From positions 1 to 43,529 of the IMG/VR virus record IMGVR_UViG_3300029319_007452: 43,529 nucleotides of DNA, one strand, 5' to 3'. The position numbers and the translations under genes are program-made. Positions 1 through 8,848 of the stretch are shown piece after piece. The stretch is from a virus. How positions within the stretch are numbered: position 1 is the first letter of the stretch; every line of letters begins with the position of its first letter. The notes under the pieces were generated by a model. The model was not told the origin of the DNA. It searched no databases and saw only the letters and a list, made by a program, of their open reading frames with translations.

Positions 1-169
1 CTGTTCTCGTGTTGTCTGTATAAAGTGGAAGTGTGTTTCTAATCTCCCAAGTATCTGACTTTAAATCTTTATCAGTAAAACATACAAAATCCCAACCTTC
101 GGGTTTGTAATCTGGTTCTACTAATGTATCATAACCACCAATAATTGCAGTATAAATAACTTTACTCAA
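1..169 (-). CDS. DUF616-like glycosyltransferase, partial (3' end off the window)
   Basis: This is the first 56 codons of a gene that runs off the left edge, too short to show as a normal open frame. The translation begins LSKVIYTAIIGGYD and continues to a GWDFVCFTD segment. Both resemble the start of DUF616 (TOD1/MUCI70-like) putative glycosyltransferases, which open with YTAIxGxYD and have an FxCFTD block. The start is inferred to be TTG at 169, because no in-frame ATG exists and an AGGA lies about 11 bases upstream. It overlaps the end of the preceding glycosyltransferase gene by 8 bases, which fits the coupled style of this operon. The family call rests on only 56 residues. Confidence 0.62.
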   Translation of the reverse strand, partial: MSKVIYTAIIGGYDTLVEPDYKPEGWDFVCFTDKDLKSDTWEIRNTLPLYTDNTRT

Positions 170-1112
170 AATCTTCTATCCTTTTGGGTCCATCTTTAAT
201 ATTCATATTAAATAACTTATCTTGTATAGTATTCATGTATTTGGGAAATGATAAATTAAACTGATTTCTTAAATCTCTGTTTCTTTTACCCCAAGACCAT
301 TTCCATCTATCAGTAAAAACTTCATGAGAATTATTACTTCTTGAATAACTATGATTAATAGTTAAATTAATACCTTCTTTCAACAGACCACTATCGTGAT
401 ATACAGATAATTTAGGAAACACAACATTAAAAAATCCCTTAAACATAAACTGATGTGACAAGTCATCACAATTTAATAACCTATTATCATATCTCTCATC
501 AATCTCAATATGTTCATTAAATAACTTTCTGTTTACACACACCGATTGCCAATTAACACTTTCTACTACAAAGTAATCCGTATTATACCACTCATCTGGT
601 AAATCTTTATACCACCCCGAAGTTGGTGGTTCTAATATACCATCTACTAAATTTCCTCTACCAATCGTAGGACTACCAGGTGTTCTTTTTATTCCATCTT
701 TAAATCTTTGATAACTACTGAAACCAAATGAACCAACTCGTTCTTCCAAAAAATCATATTCTTCTATAACTCTATTTACTTCTTCCCAAAAATTACTTTG
801 AAATGGAAATACATCATTTTCAAAAAACAACATCCAATTTGTATCAATGTTATTCTTAGATAAATATTCATTACATTTCTCAAAAACCGTTAAATTTGGT
901 GCAATAGCATTTTTGGTGACATCTGGATTTATCCATTTAATATTACTATACTTATCACACAATCCTCTTAACTTATCTTTCTGTTCATCGACTGAATTAT
1001 CATCATAAATTAATATATCTACCTTACTAAAATCTACTGGAGAATATTTGAATGCAAATTCTTCCATCATTTCGTACTGATTTTTATTACAATATAATAC
1101 TACAAATTTCAT
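162..1112 (-). CDS. GT-A fold glycosyltransferase
   Basis: The 316-residue product starts with a strand ending in DDNS (residues 37-40), the nucleotide-sugar-binding region of GT2-like enzymes. A second acidic site, FFEND at 96-100, sits where GT-A enzymes carry the metal-binding DxD. It is expected to transfer a sugar from a nucleotide donor to a surface glycan in the host cytoplasm. No signal peptide or membrane segment is visible. Its ATG overlaps the neuA stop by four bases (ATGA), so the two are probably co-translated. Donor and acceptor cannot be read from the sequence. A non-transferring GT-A homologue is possible, since the second motif is ExD rather than a strict DxD. Confidence 0.7.
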   Translation of the reverse strand: MKFVVLYCNKNQYEMMEEFAFKYSPVDFSKVDILIYDDNSVDEQKDKLRGLCDKYSNIKWINPDVTKNAIAPNLTVFEKCNEYLSKNNIDTNWMLFFENDVFPFQSNFWEEVNRVIEEYDFLEERVGSFGFSSYQRFKDGIKRTPGSPTIGRGNLVDGILEPPTSGWYKDLPDEWYNTDYFVVESVNWQSVCVNRKLFNEHIEIDERYDNRLLNCDDLSHQFMFKGFFNVVFPKLSVYHDSGLLKEGINLTINHSYSRSNNSHEVFTDRWKWSWGKRNRDLRNQFNLSFPKYMNTIQDKLFNMNIKDGPKRIEDFE

Positions 1113-1741
1113 AATAATTTCTCCATTAATTCTAAATCTTCTATTGTATCTATTTGAAAACTCCTTGAAAGTGGCATCTCTACTACACCCATCTTACCAC
1201 TATATCTTAATTTAGATTCTAACAAATTCTTTCTTTTAGTGATATAAAATGCTCCATTCTCAATATAAGTTTCTGGTTTATCTTGTCTCATAGGTCTGTT
1301 ATTAATTTCCCATTCAAATGGTTTTACATCCATTGTCCATCTCGGAATCCAATGTTCTTTAGTAACACTAAAAACAGAATCATACTCGTCCATCATTTCT
1401 AAACCTTTATTTATATCTTCTGATTTTATTAACGGCGAAGTTGGTTGAATGAAAACAAGTACATCAAATTCACTATCACGGGCGGCGTGTAGTAGGGCCT
1501 CCTCTGATTGTGATGTGTCTGTTGATATATCCTCTGGTCTTTCTATAACCTTTACACCATACTCTGATACTACTGATGCTATCTCACTTGAATCTGTGGA
1601 CACCCAAGTTTCATCTACATTAGATTGTTTAGATGATTCTATGGTATATGATATTAATGGTTTACCACCAAGTTCTACTATGTTCTTTAGTGGGATTCCT
1701 TTACTACCACCTCGTGCTGGTATAACCGACACTACCTTCAT
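1109..1741 (-). CDS. neuA: CMP-sialic acid synthetase (acylneuraminate cytidylyltransferase)
   Basis: The 210-residue protein activates a nonulosonic acid with CTP to give the CMP-sugar that sialyltransferases use. The family signature is clear: IPARGGSKGIPLKN at residues 7-20 binds CTP, QPTSPL lies at 99-104, and an acidic DTIED patch near 198-202 matches the metal-binding end of the fold. The length is normal for a single-domain NeuA. The exact acid (Neu5Ac, Kdn, legionaminic or pseudaminic) cannot be told by eye. It shares the cluster with a NeuB-type synthase and a GT29 sialyltransferase, so all three could act in one pathway. The ATG at 1741 overlaps the upstream stop as TAATG. Confidence 0.93.
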   Translation of the reverse strand: MKVVSVIPARGGSKGIPLKNIVELGGKPLISYTIESSKQSNVDETWVSTDSSEIASVVSEYGVKVIERPEDISTDTSQSEEALLHAARDSEFDVLVFIQPTSPLIKSEDINKGLEMMDEYDSVFSVTKEHWIPRWTMDVKPFEWEINNRPMRQDKPETYIENGAFYITKRKNLLESKLRYSGKMGVVEMPLSRSFQIDTIEDLELMEKLL

Positions 1742-2403
1742 TATAACTCCTTATAGTATCCACCAACTACGAATTTATTTGAATGATTTGCTGATGTAAC
1801 TGAATAATTTGGGTTATATTTTGATAAAGGAATTATCCTAAAATCAAAACTCATTCTTGTTACACTCGTTACATTTGGTTTGTTTCCATGCATACAAACA
1901 TTACCATTATTAGTCCAAAAATTCCCATAATCTCCCTCTAATGGTTGAAAATCTAATTTAAATGGTTCTGATTCAATCCACATTGTATTTGTTCCATAAC
2001 ACCGAGTAAGTGGCAACCAAATATTTATCTCACCTTTTGGATGTTTATGTAATGGATCAGAATCACAGTGCCAAGTATGAACTGCTTGGTTTTCATCAGG
2101 TAATTGAACTCTAAATGATGGTAAATATTGATAATGAAATTTCTCGTCCATAATAGGAACTATTTCATCGTGAATAAACTTATCATATGATTCATATAAA
2201 TCTGTCCAATTATCATTCAATTTTTTATAAAAGGTATCGTGAAAATCCGTAGTATTTTCTTCATTTATGGTCATCCTTTTATATTCATCTCTCACCCATT
2301 CAGATTTATTTTTATGTATTTTTTCTAATTCATCTACTTGAAATAATTCAGATACTAATTCTCTAAACCTATATTTGTCTGTATTGTAACTATATTTTTT
2401 CAT
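1741..2403 (-). CDS. 2OG-Fe(II) oxygenase-like protein (StrG/phytanoyl hydroxylase-like)
   Basis: The protein has the facial triad of Fe(II)/2-oxoglutarate oxygenases: HCD at residues 112-114 (His112, Asp114), a distal His near 172 in the CMHG segment, and Arg183 in TRMSFDF as candidate 2OG ligand. It resembles StrG-type proteins of sugar and aminoglycoside clusters, whose substrates are mostly unknown. Lying between neuA and a DegT-type sugar enzyme, it may hydroxylate a sugar or nucleotide sugar; this is inference. I place the start at the ATG at 2403 (220 residues). The frame could extend to a GTG at 2415, but that would deepen the overlap with the upstream gene. No strong Shine-Dalgarno distinguishes the two. 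Confidence 0.72.
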   Translation of the reverse strand: MKKYSYNTDKYRFRELVSELFQVDELEKIHKNKSEWVRDEYKRMTINEENTTDFHDTFYKKLNDNWTDLYESYDKFIHDEIVPIMDEKFHYQYLPSFRVQLPDENQAVHTWHCDSDPLHKHPKGEINIWLPLTRCYGTNTMWIESEPFKLDFQPLEGDYGNFWTNNGNVCMHGNKPNVTSVTRMSFDFRIIPLSKYNPNYSVTSANHSNKFVVGGYYKEL

Positions 2404-3538
2404 TAACAATACCACTTATAAATTGTATTTCCTCTTCCGTCAACGATGGATGATTTGGTACATAAAATCCATATTCATCTATAATAGAAACATTAGGTAA
2501 TTTCAATTCACCATAATTTTTTACATAAAATGGTTGAGTTCCCATTGAACCACATATCATAGGTCTAACCTCAACTTGGTTTTCTTGTAAACTTTTAACT
2601 ATCTCATCTCTATTTGGACTTACTATTGGATATGCAAAATTAGATGTAAGTGAATCATTATATGATCTTGGTTTCCAATAATCATTCTTAATTAAATCTT
2701 GATAAAGATTATAATTATGTTCTCTCTTCTTTCCCCAATCATTTATTTTATCAATTTGAGTTAATCCAATATATGCCTGTAAATCTGTTGACCTCATATT
2801 GAATCCAGAATAATAAAAAGTGTACATGGCATCAAAATCAGAAACATCCCAATCTTGTTGTAATTGAAATTGTGTTTCTACACTCAAATCTCTATCCCAA
2901 CCATGACTCCGTATAGATAACAATAACTCATATAACTCAAAATCATCAGTTGAAATAATTCCACCTTCAATTGTAGAAATATGATGACCAAAGAATGTAG
3001 AGAAACTTGACATCTTTCCAAATGTCCCAAGTTTTTGTCCTTTATACTCACATCCCATTGACTCACAAGTATCTTCTAAAAGAATAACATTGTACTCATC
3101 ACACAACTTAACTATCTTATCCATATTGGGAACTAATCCTAAGACAGAAACGAACATTAAAACAGATGGTGATTCCTCTCTAAATATTTTTTCAAGATGT
3201 CCTAAATCTGCAGATAAATCTTCCATATTAGAATCACATAGAACTGGTTCTAATCCTAATTGTATAACTGGTGCCAAATCTGTCGCCCAAGCAACTGATG
3301 GAACTACAATTTTATTATTTTTTAAATATTCACCTTGTTGTAATGCAGATAACATTAAAAGATTGGCTGATGAACCTGAATTACAAAATACTGAATATTT
3401 TGTTCCTAACCATTTAGAAAATTTTTTCTCAAATTCTAAAGTTACAGGTCCTTTAGTTAATCTTGGATAAGTTTTTAACCAATCTACTAATCTATCAATA
3501 TCATTATTATTTATTGTATCTTTGACTAAATTTATCAT
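2390..3538 (-). CDS. DegT/DnrJ-family PLP enzyme with His replacing the catalytic Lys (sugar 3-dehydratase type)
   Basis: The 382-residue protein has the DegT/DnrJ/EryC1/StrS aminotransferase fold: GSSANL at 55-60 for the phosphate, EDTCES at 155-160 whose Asp156 would hold the PLP ring nitrogen, and an IEGG at 190-193. At the position of the Schiff-base lysine, six residues before Glu191, it has His185 (FGHHIST). This swap marks the dehydratase branch, such as ColD (GDP-4-keto-6-deoxymannose 3-dehydratase) and RfbH/E1, rather than true aminotransferases. With gmd and an fcl-like gene nearby, a ColD-like role in making a 3,6-dideoxy sugar is the best inference. The ATG at 3538 follows a good AAGGAG site and overlaps the upstream gene by 32 bases. 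Confidence 0.88.
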   Translation of the reverse strand: MINLVKDTINNNDIDRLVDWLKTYPRLTKGPVTLEFEKKFSKWLGTKYSVFCNSGSSANLLMLSALQQGEYLKNNKIVVPSVAWATDLAPVIQLGLEPVLCDSNMEDLSADLGHLEKIFREESPSVLMFVSVLGLVPNMDKIVKLCDEYNVILLEDTCESMGCEYKGQKLGTFGKMSSFSTFFGHHISTIEGGIISTDDFELYELLLSIRSHGWDRDLSVETQFQLQQDWDVSDFDAMYTFYYSGFNMRSTDLQAYIGLTQIDKINDWGKKREHNYNLYQDLIKNDYWKPRSYNDSLTSNFAYPIVSPNRDEIVKSLQENQVEVRPMICGSMGTQPFYVKNYGELKLPNVSIIDEYGFYVPNHPSLTEEEIQFISGIVNEKI

Positions 3539-4403
3539 ATACTCTCCTTATACCATCTCCTAACGGAGTAAATTCAAAATCCTCTAAAATATTTAATAAT
3601 TTTGATGAATCAACATCTTTTCTAAATTGACCATCAGGTTTATTTTTATCAAATTCTAATTTTAAATGTTCCTTATCACACGCCTTAACTCCAATTTCAG
3701 CAATTTCTTTTATTGTATAAACATAATCTGGTGCAACATTAAAATTATCATTAATATCATTATCGATAACATACTTAATTACTCTTGCCAAATCAGTAGC
3801 GTACATAAATTGTCTAAGTGGTTTTCCAGTTCCCCACAAACTCAATACCTCATCCGATTCATATATCTTTTTAATTAATGCTGAAACAAAATGACTATGA
3901 TGTTCACCATATTTATCGTGTTCTCCATATAAATTACAAGGAATCAAATACGACCACTTTTTCTTGTATTGTTTTACATAAGAATCAATTTGTGTTGCAA
4001 TACATCTTTTTGCTATACCATAAGAAAAATTTGTAGGTGGTGGTGGACCATTAAATAAATCTTCTTCTACCATTGGATACTTTTTTACTACATCAGGATA
4101 TATACAAGTACTTAACATAGCAATTACTCTATCTGTATTATATTCGTGACACTTTCGTAAGACATTACTTGCCATTATAACATTTTGTTCCAAATACTCT
4201 ACTGGATAAGTCATGTTATCTATAAGATTACCTACTCTAGCAGCCAAATGAACAACAACCTTTGGTTTAAAAAAATCCATCATATCATCTACCCTATTTA
4301 TATCCATCAAATCAAAATCCCTTGATGAAATATAAACTGCATCGGGTAACACCTCTTTCAAATGTTTTCCTACTAACCCACTTCCTCCTGTTACTAAAAT
4401 CAT
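3507..4403 (-). CDS. fcl: GDP-L-fucose synthase-like epimerase/reductase
   Basis: This is an extended short-chain dehydrogenase of 298 residues, slightly shorter than typical GDP-fucose synthase (about 310-320). It has GGSGLVG (6-12) for NADPH, an STC block (Ser98, Cys100), Tyr128-xxx-Lys132, and a SHF segment with His171. In characterised enzymes the equivalent Cys and His carry out the C3/C5 epimerisations and the Ser/Tyr/Lys set does the 4-keto reduction. It could make GDP-L-fucose from the Gmd product. If it instead takes the product of the adjacent dehydratase-type DegT protein, it would act like ColC and give GDP-L-colitose. Sequence alone does not separate these. It sits two bases after the neuB-like gene. 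Confidence 0.88.
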   Translation of the reverse strand: MILVTGGSGLVGKHLKEVLPDAVYISSRDFDLMDINRVDDMMDFFKPKVVVHLAARVGNLIDNMTYPVEYLEQNVIMASNVLRKCHEYNTDRVIAMLSTCIYPDVVKKYPMVEEDLFNGPPPPTNFSYGIAKRCIATQIDSYVKQYKKKWSYLIPCNLYGEHDKYGEHHSHFVSALIKKIYESDEVLSLWGTGKPLRQFMYATDLARVIKYVIDNDINDNFNVAPDYVYTIKEIAEIGVKACDKEHLKLEFDKNKPDGQFRKDVDSSKLLNILEDFEFTPLGDGIRRVYDKFSQRYNK

Positions 4404-4405
4404 AA

Positions 4406-5260
4406 TTATCTCCTTCTTAATTTATCCCTAAATGGAATTTCACCAGATGTAACAACCTTTTCTCCATCACCGATAGCTCTCTCAAGTTCTCTTACTCCAC
4501 GAACTAACTTTATCAATCCATGTGGTTCAACGGAAACCATTTGGTCTGAACCCCACATTGCTTTATCTAAAGTAATATGTCGTTCAATTATATTTGCACC
4601 AAAACATATTGATGATATTGTCGTTGTCAATCCATATTCATGACCACTATATCCTACCTCACATCCGTATCTATCTCTTAAAGTTTTGATACAACTTAAA
4701 TTCAAATCATCAACTTGTGCTGGATATGTAGAATTACAATGTAAAAGTGCATATTCACATCTTTGTAATTGTGACCTGTAATTACCTACCTCTCCACCCA
4801 TAGCCTTTATTGCACCATCTATTTCTTCTATGGTGCTCATACCAGTTGATATTATGAGTTTATTAAATCTACTACTACACTCCTCAATAAGTTTATAATC
4901 TGTCAAAGTGGCAGATGCTATCTTTACCCAAGGTAAATCGTATTGTGATAAAAATTCAACACTATCCATATCCCAAGGTGATGCTGACCAATCTATTTTA
5001 CCCCTACAATACTCATCTATTTCATCATACTCATCTTGTCCAAATTCAATCTTATGTTTGTATTCTAAGTATGTCATCTCACCCCAAGGAGTTTGTTTCT
5101 TTATATTTTTCTGATGCTCAGGTACACAAATATCTGGATTTCTTTTTTGAAATTTTACTACATCACAACCAGCAATAACTGATATATCGATAAGTTTCTT
5201 GGCAACATCTAAATCACCATTATGATTGATTCCTATTTCTGCTATAATTTCTGTTTTCAT
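4406..5260 (-). CDS. neuB: NeuB-like nonulosonic acid synthase lacking the C-terminal SAF domain
   Basis: The 284-residue protein matches the TIM-barrel part of NeuB. It has EIGINHNG at 8-15, an ISTGMS segment, HCNSTYPA, GYSGHEYG, and an ERHITLDK segment followed by WGSDQ. NeuB enzymes condense phosphoenolpyruvate with an N-acyl-mannosamine-type sugar to form sialic acid or a relative. Most bacterial NeuB proteins are about 340-350 residues because of an antifreeze-like SAF domain; this one stops before it. Short stand-alone NeuB-family barrels are known, so this need not be a truncation. No NeuC epimerase is visible, so the sugar precursor would come from the host or from outside the window. 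It overlaps the HAD gene by ATGA. Confidence 0.9.
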   Translation of the reverse strand: MKTEIIAEIGINHNGDLDVAKKLIDISVIAGCDVVKFQKRNPDICVPEHQKNIKKQTPWGEMTYLEYKHKIEFGQDEYDEIDEYCRGKIDWSASPWDMDSVEFLSQYDLPWVKIASATLTDYKLIEECSSRFNKLIISTGMSTIEEIDGAIKAMGGEVGNYRSQLQRCEYALLHCNSTYPAQVDDLNLSCIKTLRDRYGCEVGYSGHEYGLTTTISSICFGANIIERHITLDKAMWGSDQMVSVEPHGLIKLVRGVRELERAIGDGEKVVTSGEIPFRDKLRRR

Positions 5261-5544
5261 ACTAACTCTATTATTTTTGATTTATCATCTATCCACAAAT
5301 CATATTGTGGTTTACCTACTCTTACATCGTGGTATTGACATCCCCACTCATCAAGTTGTTTTTTTGTAAAGTCCAACCAATCTATCTGTGTAACCGTTCC
5401 TCTTGCTGTCCAATATATAATTACATTACCTTCATCATACAATCTATTTATTTTATATATCTGTTCATACTTTGGTTCTGAATTATTATAATCTGTCCCC
5501 TCAGTCTTACAAATCGTTCCATCTATGTCCACATATATTATCAT
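5257..5544 (-). CDS. Small HAD-fold phosphatase
   Basis: This 95-residue protein opens with VDIDGT (Asp6 nucleophile, Asp8 acid/base). It then has a WTARG segment with the conserved Thr of HAD motif II and ends with a WIDDKS motif IV for Mg2+. It lacks a large cap domain, like the short HAD phosphatases found in capsule and LPS clusters. It lies between the NeuB-like synthase and the sugar-enzyme fusion, with TAATG and ATGA junctions on either side. Removing the phosphate from a sugar or nonulosonate phosphate is a reasonable inference; the substrate is not shown. A polynucleotide 3'-phosphatase role is less likely in this context. Confidence 0.78.
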   Translation of the reverse strand: MIIYVDIDGTICKTEGTDYNNSEPKYEQIYKINRLYDEGNVIIYWTARGTVTQIDWLDFTKKQLDEWGCQYHDVRVGKPQYDLWIDDKSKIIELV

Positions 5545-8090
5545 TAGTCTTTCAGAGTTATAAACTCACAACCTCTGTTTACTAATTCTTTATTATTTTC
5601 CTTGATATAATCAAAGAAATTCCATGCCAATACTAATATATTATCTGGTGGATTCTCATCCAATGAACCATTCTTACCTTTAATCGGTATTCTTACTCCA
5701 GGTAATAACTTACCATGTTTCATTTCATTATCTTCTATAATATAATCAATAGACTCACTATCTATACCATAATAATTCAAAACCGTAGTTGCCTTTGCTG
5801 GTGAACCATAACCTACGATTGATTTACCTTCATCTTTGAGACTCTGTATTTTAGAAACTGAATCCTCTTTGCACTTTTCTACTTTTTTTGCAAATTCTTT
5901 ATAGGTTTCTAACTTATCTAACCCAAATTCTCTTTCCATCTGTATAAATTTATGTACAGATGTATTAACAAGATGACCTTGTGCTCCAATATAAACTCTT
6001 ATTGAACCACCGTGAGTATCAACACGCTCTACATTAGATATTTGTAAACCCAATTGTTCAACAAAATTATTAAGTGATAATACACTCCAATAATTATAAT
6101 GTTCGTGATAAATATTATCAAAAGTTAAATCCTTTAATGTATCATATAAATACTGAACCTCAATTACTAAATGTCCACTCGGTTTCATTATCCTAAATGC
6201 GTTTCGGGTAATCTGTTCGAGATTATCTGAATGTGCAAATACATTAAATGCAGTTACTAAATCTGCTTCTTGTTTAATTTGACTTATTGTAGATTCATCT
6301 TCAAAATATCCATTGATAGTTGGAACTCCATTTTGTTCTGCAAGATAAGATAAGTTTTTTGCAGGTTCAACTCCACATACACTTATACCTTTCTCTTGAA
6401 GTGGTTTAAGAAATACTCCATCATTACTACCAATATCAACTACAAAAGAACCTTCCCTCAAAGCAAATTGTTCTGTAAGTAAATCTGCTGCATCTGAAAA
6501 ATGTTTTCTAAACACCTCTGTTGTAGATGACACATAAAGATACTCATTAAACATTTTCTCTCTCGGAACTGAATGAGACAACTGAACATTATGACAATTA
6601 GGACAATAGTTCATTTGTAATGGATACAACACATCCTTTTGATTTTCATCATCTAATAAATTATTTGCCAATGGTGAATTACCAAGTGAAACCACACATT
6701 CTAATCTTGTATTACCACAACATCTACATTCTGCTTTATAGTTTTCAAGTAGTTCTACTCTCATTCTCTCGTCCACTAACTCGTAAGGTAGTGTATGTTT
6801 ACCATAGTTATCGTGTTCTCTTTCACCATTGACGAGATTCAGAAATAGTGAATCTTCAAGAAATACCATTGTATGTGCAACTTGTGGTTCAGTAACCACT
6901 ACATCACCTGGCTCCATAAGTTGTGTAGTCATAGGAGCGTTAGGTGTTTTTAAATCTTTGAATACGCTAATATATCTACCACTAATCAAGATACACTTTT
7001 GTTGTTGTATTGGATGCCAATGGTTTGCTCTTACCGTACCTTTTTTAGATTCAATCCAACCAATCCAATTTATAGGTTCAGGTAACTCATAGTTAGTGAT
7101 ACGACCTCGTTCATCTACAAACTCTTTACCACCATCAAACTTATATTCCAATACATCTCTTCTCAATGATACATCAGACCAAGCATCAATCATACCCTTT
7201 ATATCATCACGGATATTATTTCTAAACTCAAATCCAGTATCAAGTAGTTTTTGATTTGATAATGTGTATCCTTGATTTGGTATTTCATCATCAGTTTCGG
7301 TCAAATCTAATGCTGGAACAAACTCTTTACATATTTCTGCTACATCTTTTACGGTCATATTCTCATTTCTCAAATGAAATACTTGTCTTTGAATATCATC
7401 TCGTTCTGCCATAAATTTCATACAACGAGCTACATCAAATAATGATACAAGTGATTTCCATTGGACACCACCACCAAATAATTTTATTGGATTACCAGTT
7501 GCTGCCATCTTAGAAAATAGATTAGGCATTATATTGATTCTCATTGAATCACCACCATAACCATATACAGAACCTAACCTCAATACTATATAATTGACCG
7601 ATGAATTTTCTAAATCTTCTTCTGATTGAACTTTACCTTTTGAATAGGTTAATACAGGACAAGTTTCTACTGACTCCTCAATATCAAATGCAGTTTCACC
7701 AAATCCTTCATACACTACATGAGTAGATGGAAAGATAACTTTTGTATTCTCACCAACCGAGTCGATTATATTATTTGTTCCATCAACTCCAACCTCACGA
7801 ATCTCTTTGTCTTGGTCATCATTGGATTCAGACTTTACATAAGCAACATCAGTAACTCCACCGAGATGATAAACCACATCTGCATCTTTTAATAAATCTT
7901 TGAAAAAATCTTTATCTAATAAATCTGATTGGTGATATTTAAATCCCCAAGATTTTAACTCCTTTACTCTTTCGGGTAAGAATTTCCTGTCCACGATATG
8001 AACATCATGTTCTAAATTTTCTTCTATATATAGTTTCGATAATTGTGTTCCAATATAACCTAAACCACCTGTTATGACTATTTTTGACAT
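5544..8090 (-). CDS. Three-domain sugar enzyme: SDR epimerase + cupin + C-methyltransferase
   Basis: One 848-codon frame holds three enzymes. Residues 1-300 are an extended SDR with GGLGYIG at 8-14 and Tyr149-xxx-Lys153. Residues about 315-440 are a cupin with NHWHP (357-360) and a later His406, like sugar epimerase/isomerase cupins and the C-terminal half of CapF. Residues about 450-848 are a sugar C-methyltransferase with a zinc site (Cys455/458 and CPNC 496-499), a SAM motif VVDIGSNDG (550-558), HEHYNYWS (662-669) and a C-terminal GYGSPAKATT block (760-769). The C-methyltransferase half resembles TylCIII-type enzymes of deoxysugar pathways. It likely builds a branched deoxysugar. The fusion shows no internal stop or frameshift. 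Confidence 0.9.
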   Translation of the reverse strand: MSKIVITGGLGYIGTQLSKLYIEENLEHDVHIVDRKFLPERVKELKSWGFKYHQSDLLDKDFFKDLLKDADVVYHLGGVTDVAYVKSESNDDQDKEIREVGVDGTNNIIDSVGENTKVIFPSTHVVYEGFGETAFDIEESVETCPVLTYSKGKVQSEEDLENSSVNYIVLRLGSVYGYGGDSMRINIMPNLFSKMAATGNPIKLFGGGVQWKSLVSLFDVARCMKFMAERDDIQRQVFHLRNENMTVKDVAEICKEFVPALDLTETDDEIPNQGYTLSNQKLLDTGFEFRNNIRDDIKGMIDAWSDVSLRRDVLEYKFDGGKEFVDERGRITNYELPEPINWIGWIESKKGTVRANHWHPIQQQKCILISGRYISVFKDLKTPNAPMTTQLMEPGDVVVTEPQVAHTMVFLEDSLFLNLVNGEREHDNYGKHTLPYELVDERMRVELLENYKAECRCCGNTRLECVVSLGNSPLANNLLDDENQKDVLYPLQMNYCPNCHNVQLSHSVPREKMFNEYLYVSSTTEVFRKHFSDAADLLTEQFALREGSFVVDIGSNDGVFLKPLQEKGISVCGVEPAKNLSYLAEQNGVPTINGYFEDESTISQIKQEADLVTAFNVFAHSDNLEQITRNAFRIMKPSGHLVIEVQYLYDTLKDLTFDNIYHEHYNYWSVLSLNNFVEQLGLQISNVERVDTHGGSIRVYIGAQGHLVNTSVHKFIQMEREFGLDKLETYKEFAKKVEKCKEDSVSKIQSLKDEGKSIVGYGSPAKATTVLNYYGIDSESIDYIIEDNEMKHGKLLPGVRIPIKGKNGSLDENPPDNILVLAWNFFDYIKENNKELVNRGCEFITLKD

Positions 8091-8099
8091 TATTTATTC

Positions 8100-8840
8100 C
8101 TATTTTATATAATTGTATTCTCTCATCCAATCACCAAATTCATCAATTATTAATTGTTCTTGAGTTGGTGAAAACACATCTTCCCAACCATTTATAATTC
8201 CGTTATTTGATGCATGTCGTGGATTATTCCGTAACCATTCATCGGAAACCTCTATACATTCTTTTGCTGTACATCCACTAAGATTTAATTTGTGTAACAT
8301 TTCTGTAATAACTTTTTCTTTATTATCCATATAAGCCTCATAGTGGAAAATATAATCCACACCAGTAGCAAGCCATTTATACCAACCCTCGTCTATTATC
8401 TTTGTACCCTGTTCTAATATTTGATTTTTTGGAATAAAATATTTCCTATCACCATCAAGTGGTACATAATTAGTATCATGATACTCGACCTTAAATTGTT
8501 TATAATTTTCTGGACACGGATTACCCTTAGAATCGATAAATATCCTAACCCCACTTTCTTCTGGATGTTGTCGTATAGTTGACCTAAAACCTGATGCTAA
8601 TACATCTCTAAAGTCCCTTCTACATATTACCCACTTTTCTGTATCTCGTTTGTTTCCAGGTCTCTCTTTTTTCCAATGAAAATATTTCAAAGGACCAAAA
8701 TTTTCTCTGGTCTCATCTTTTCCAGTTAGATCAATACCCATTGACTCTATTGCATAAGTGAGTATATTTTTAACTAAAGTAGTTCCAGTTCTACCCATTC
8801 CAACTACTGCTATATCTACTTCTGGACTATCCTTTCCCAT
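8100..8840 (-). CDS. Sulfotransferase-like P-loop protein
   Basis: The 246-residue protein begins with a strand and the loop GMGRTGTTL (residues about 14-22), the PAPS 5'-phosphosulfate loop of the sulfotransferase superfamily. A CRRDFRDVLASGF segment near residue 75 matches the 3'-phosphate-binding helix (R...S). It probably moves a sulfuryl group from PAPS to a glycan or other hydroxyl group. No membrane segment is seen, so it would act in the cytoplasm before export or on a soluble substrate. It lies between the trifunctional sugar enzyme and the sialyltransferase, so a sulfated surface sugar is a fair inference. Some sulfotransferase-fold viral proteins have no proven activity. Confidence 0.72.
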   Translation of the reverse strand: MGKDSPEVDIAVVGMGRTGTTLVKNILTYAIESMGIDLTGKDETRENFGPLKYFHWKKERPGNKRDTEKWVICRRDFRDVLASGFRSTIRQHPEESGVRIFIDSKGNPCPENYKQFKVEYHDTNYVPLDGDRKYFIPKNQILEQGTKIIDEGWYKWLATGVDYIFHYEAYMDNKEKVITEMLHKLNLSGCTAKECIEVSDEWLRNNPRHASNNGIINGWEDVFSPTQEQLIIDEFGDWMREYNYIK

Positions 8841-8848
8841 TTCAATTC

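Noticed and set aside
1449-1799. Plus-strand open frames throughout the window, such as this 116-residue one.
   Set aside because: They lie opposite recognised minus-strand genes, have no recognisable domains, and most are rich in residues expected from reading AT-rich genes backwards.
2884-3066. A second minus-strand frame inside the DegT gene, and a similar one at 19208-19396.
   Set aside because: Both are alternative-frame shadows within well-supported genes and show no domain signal.
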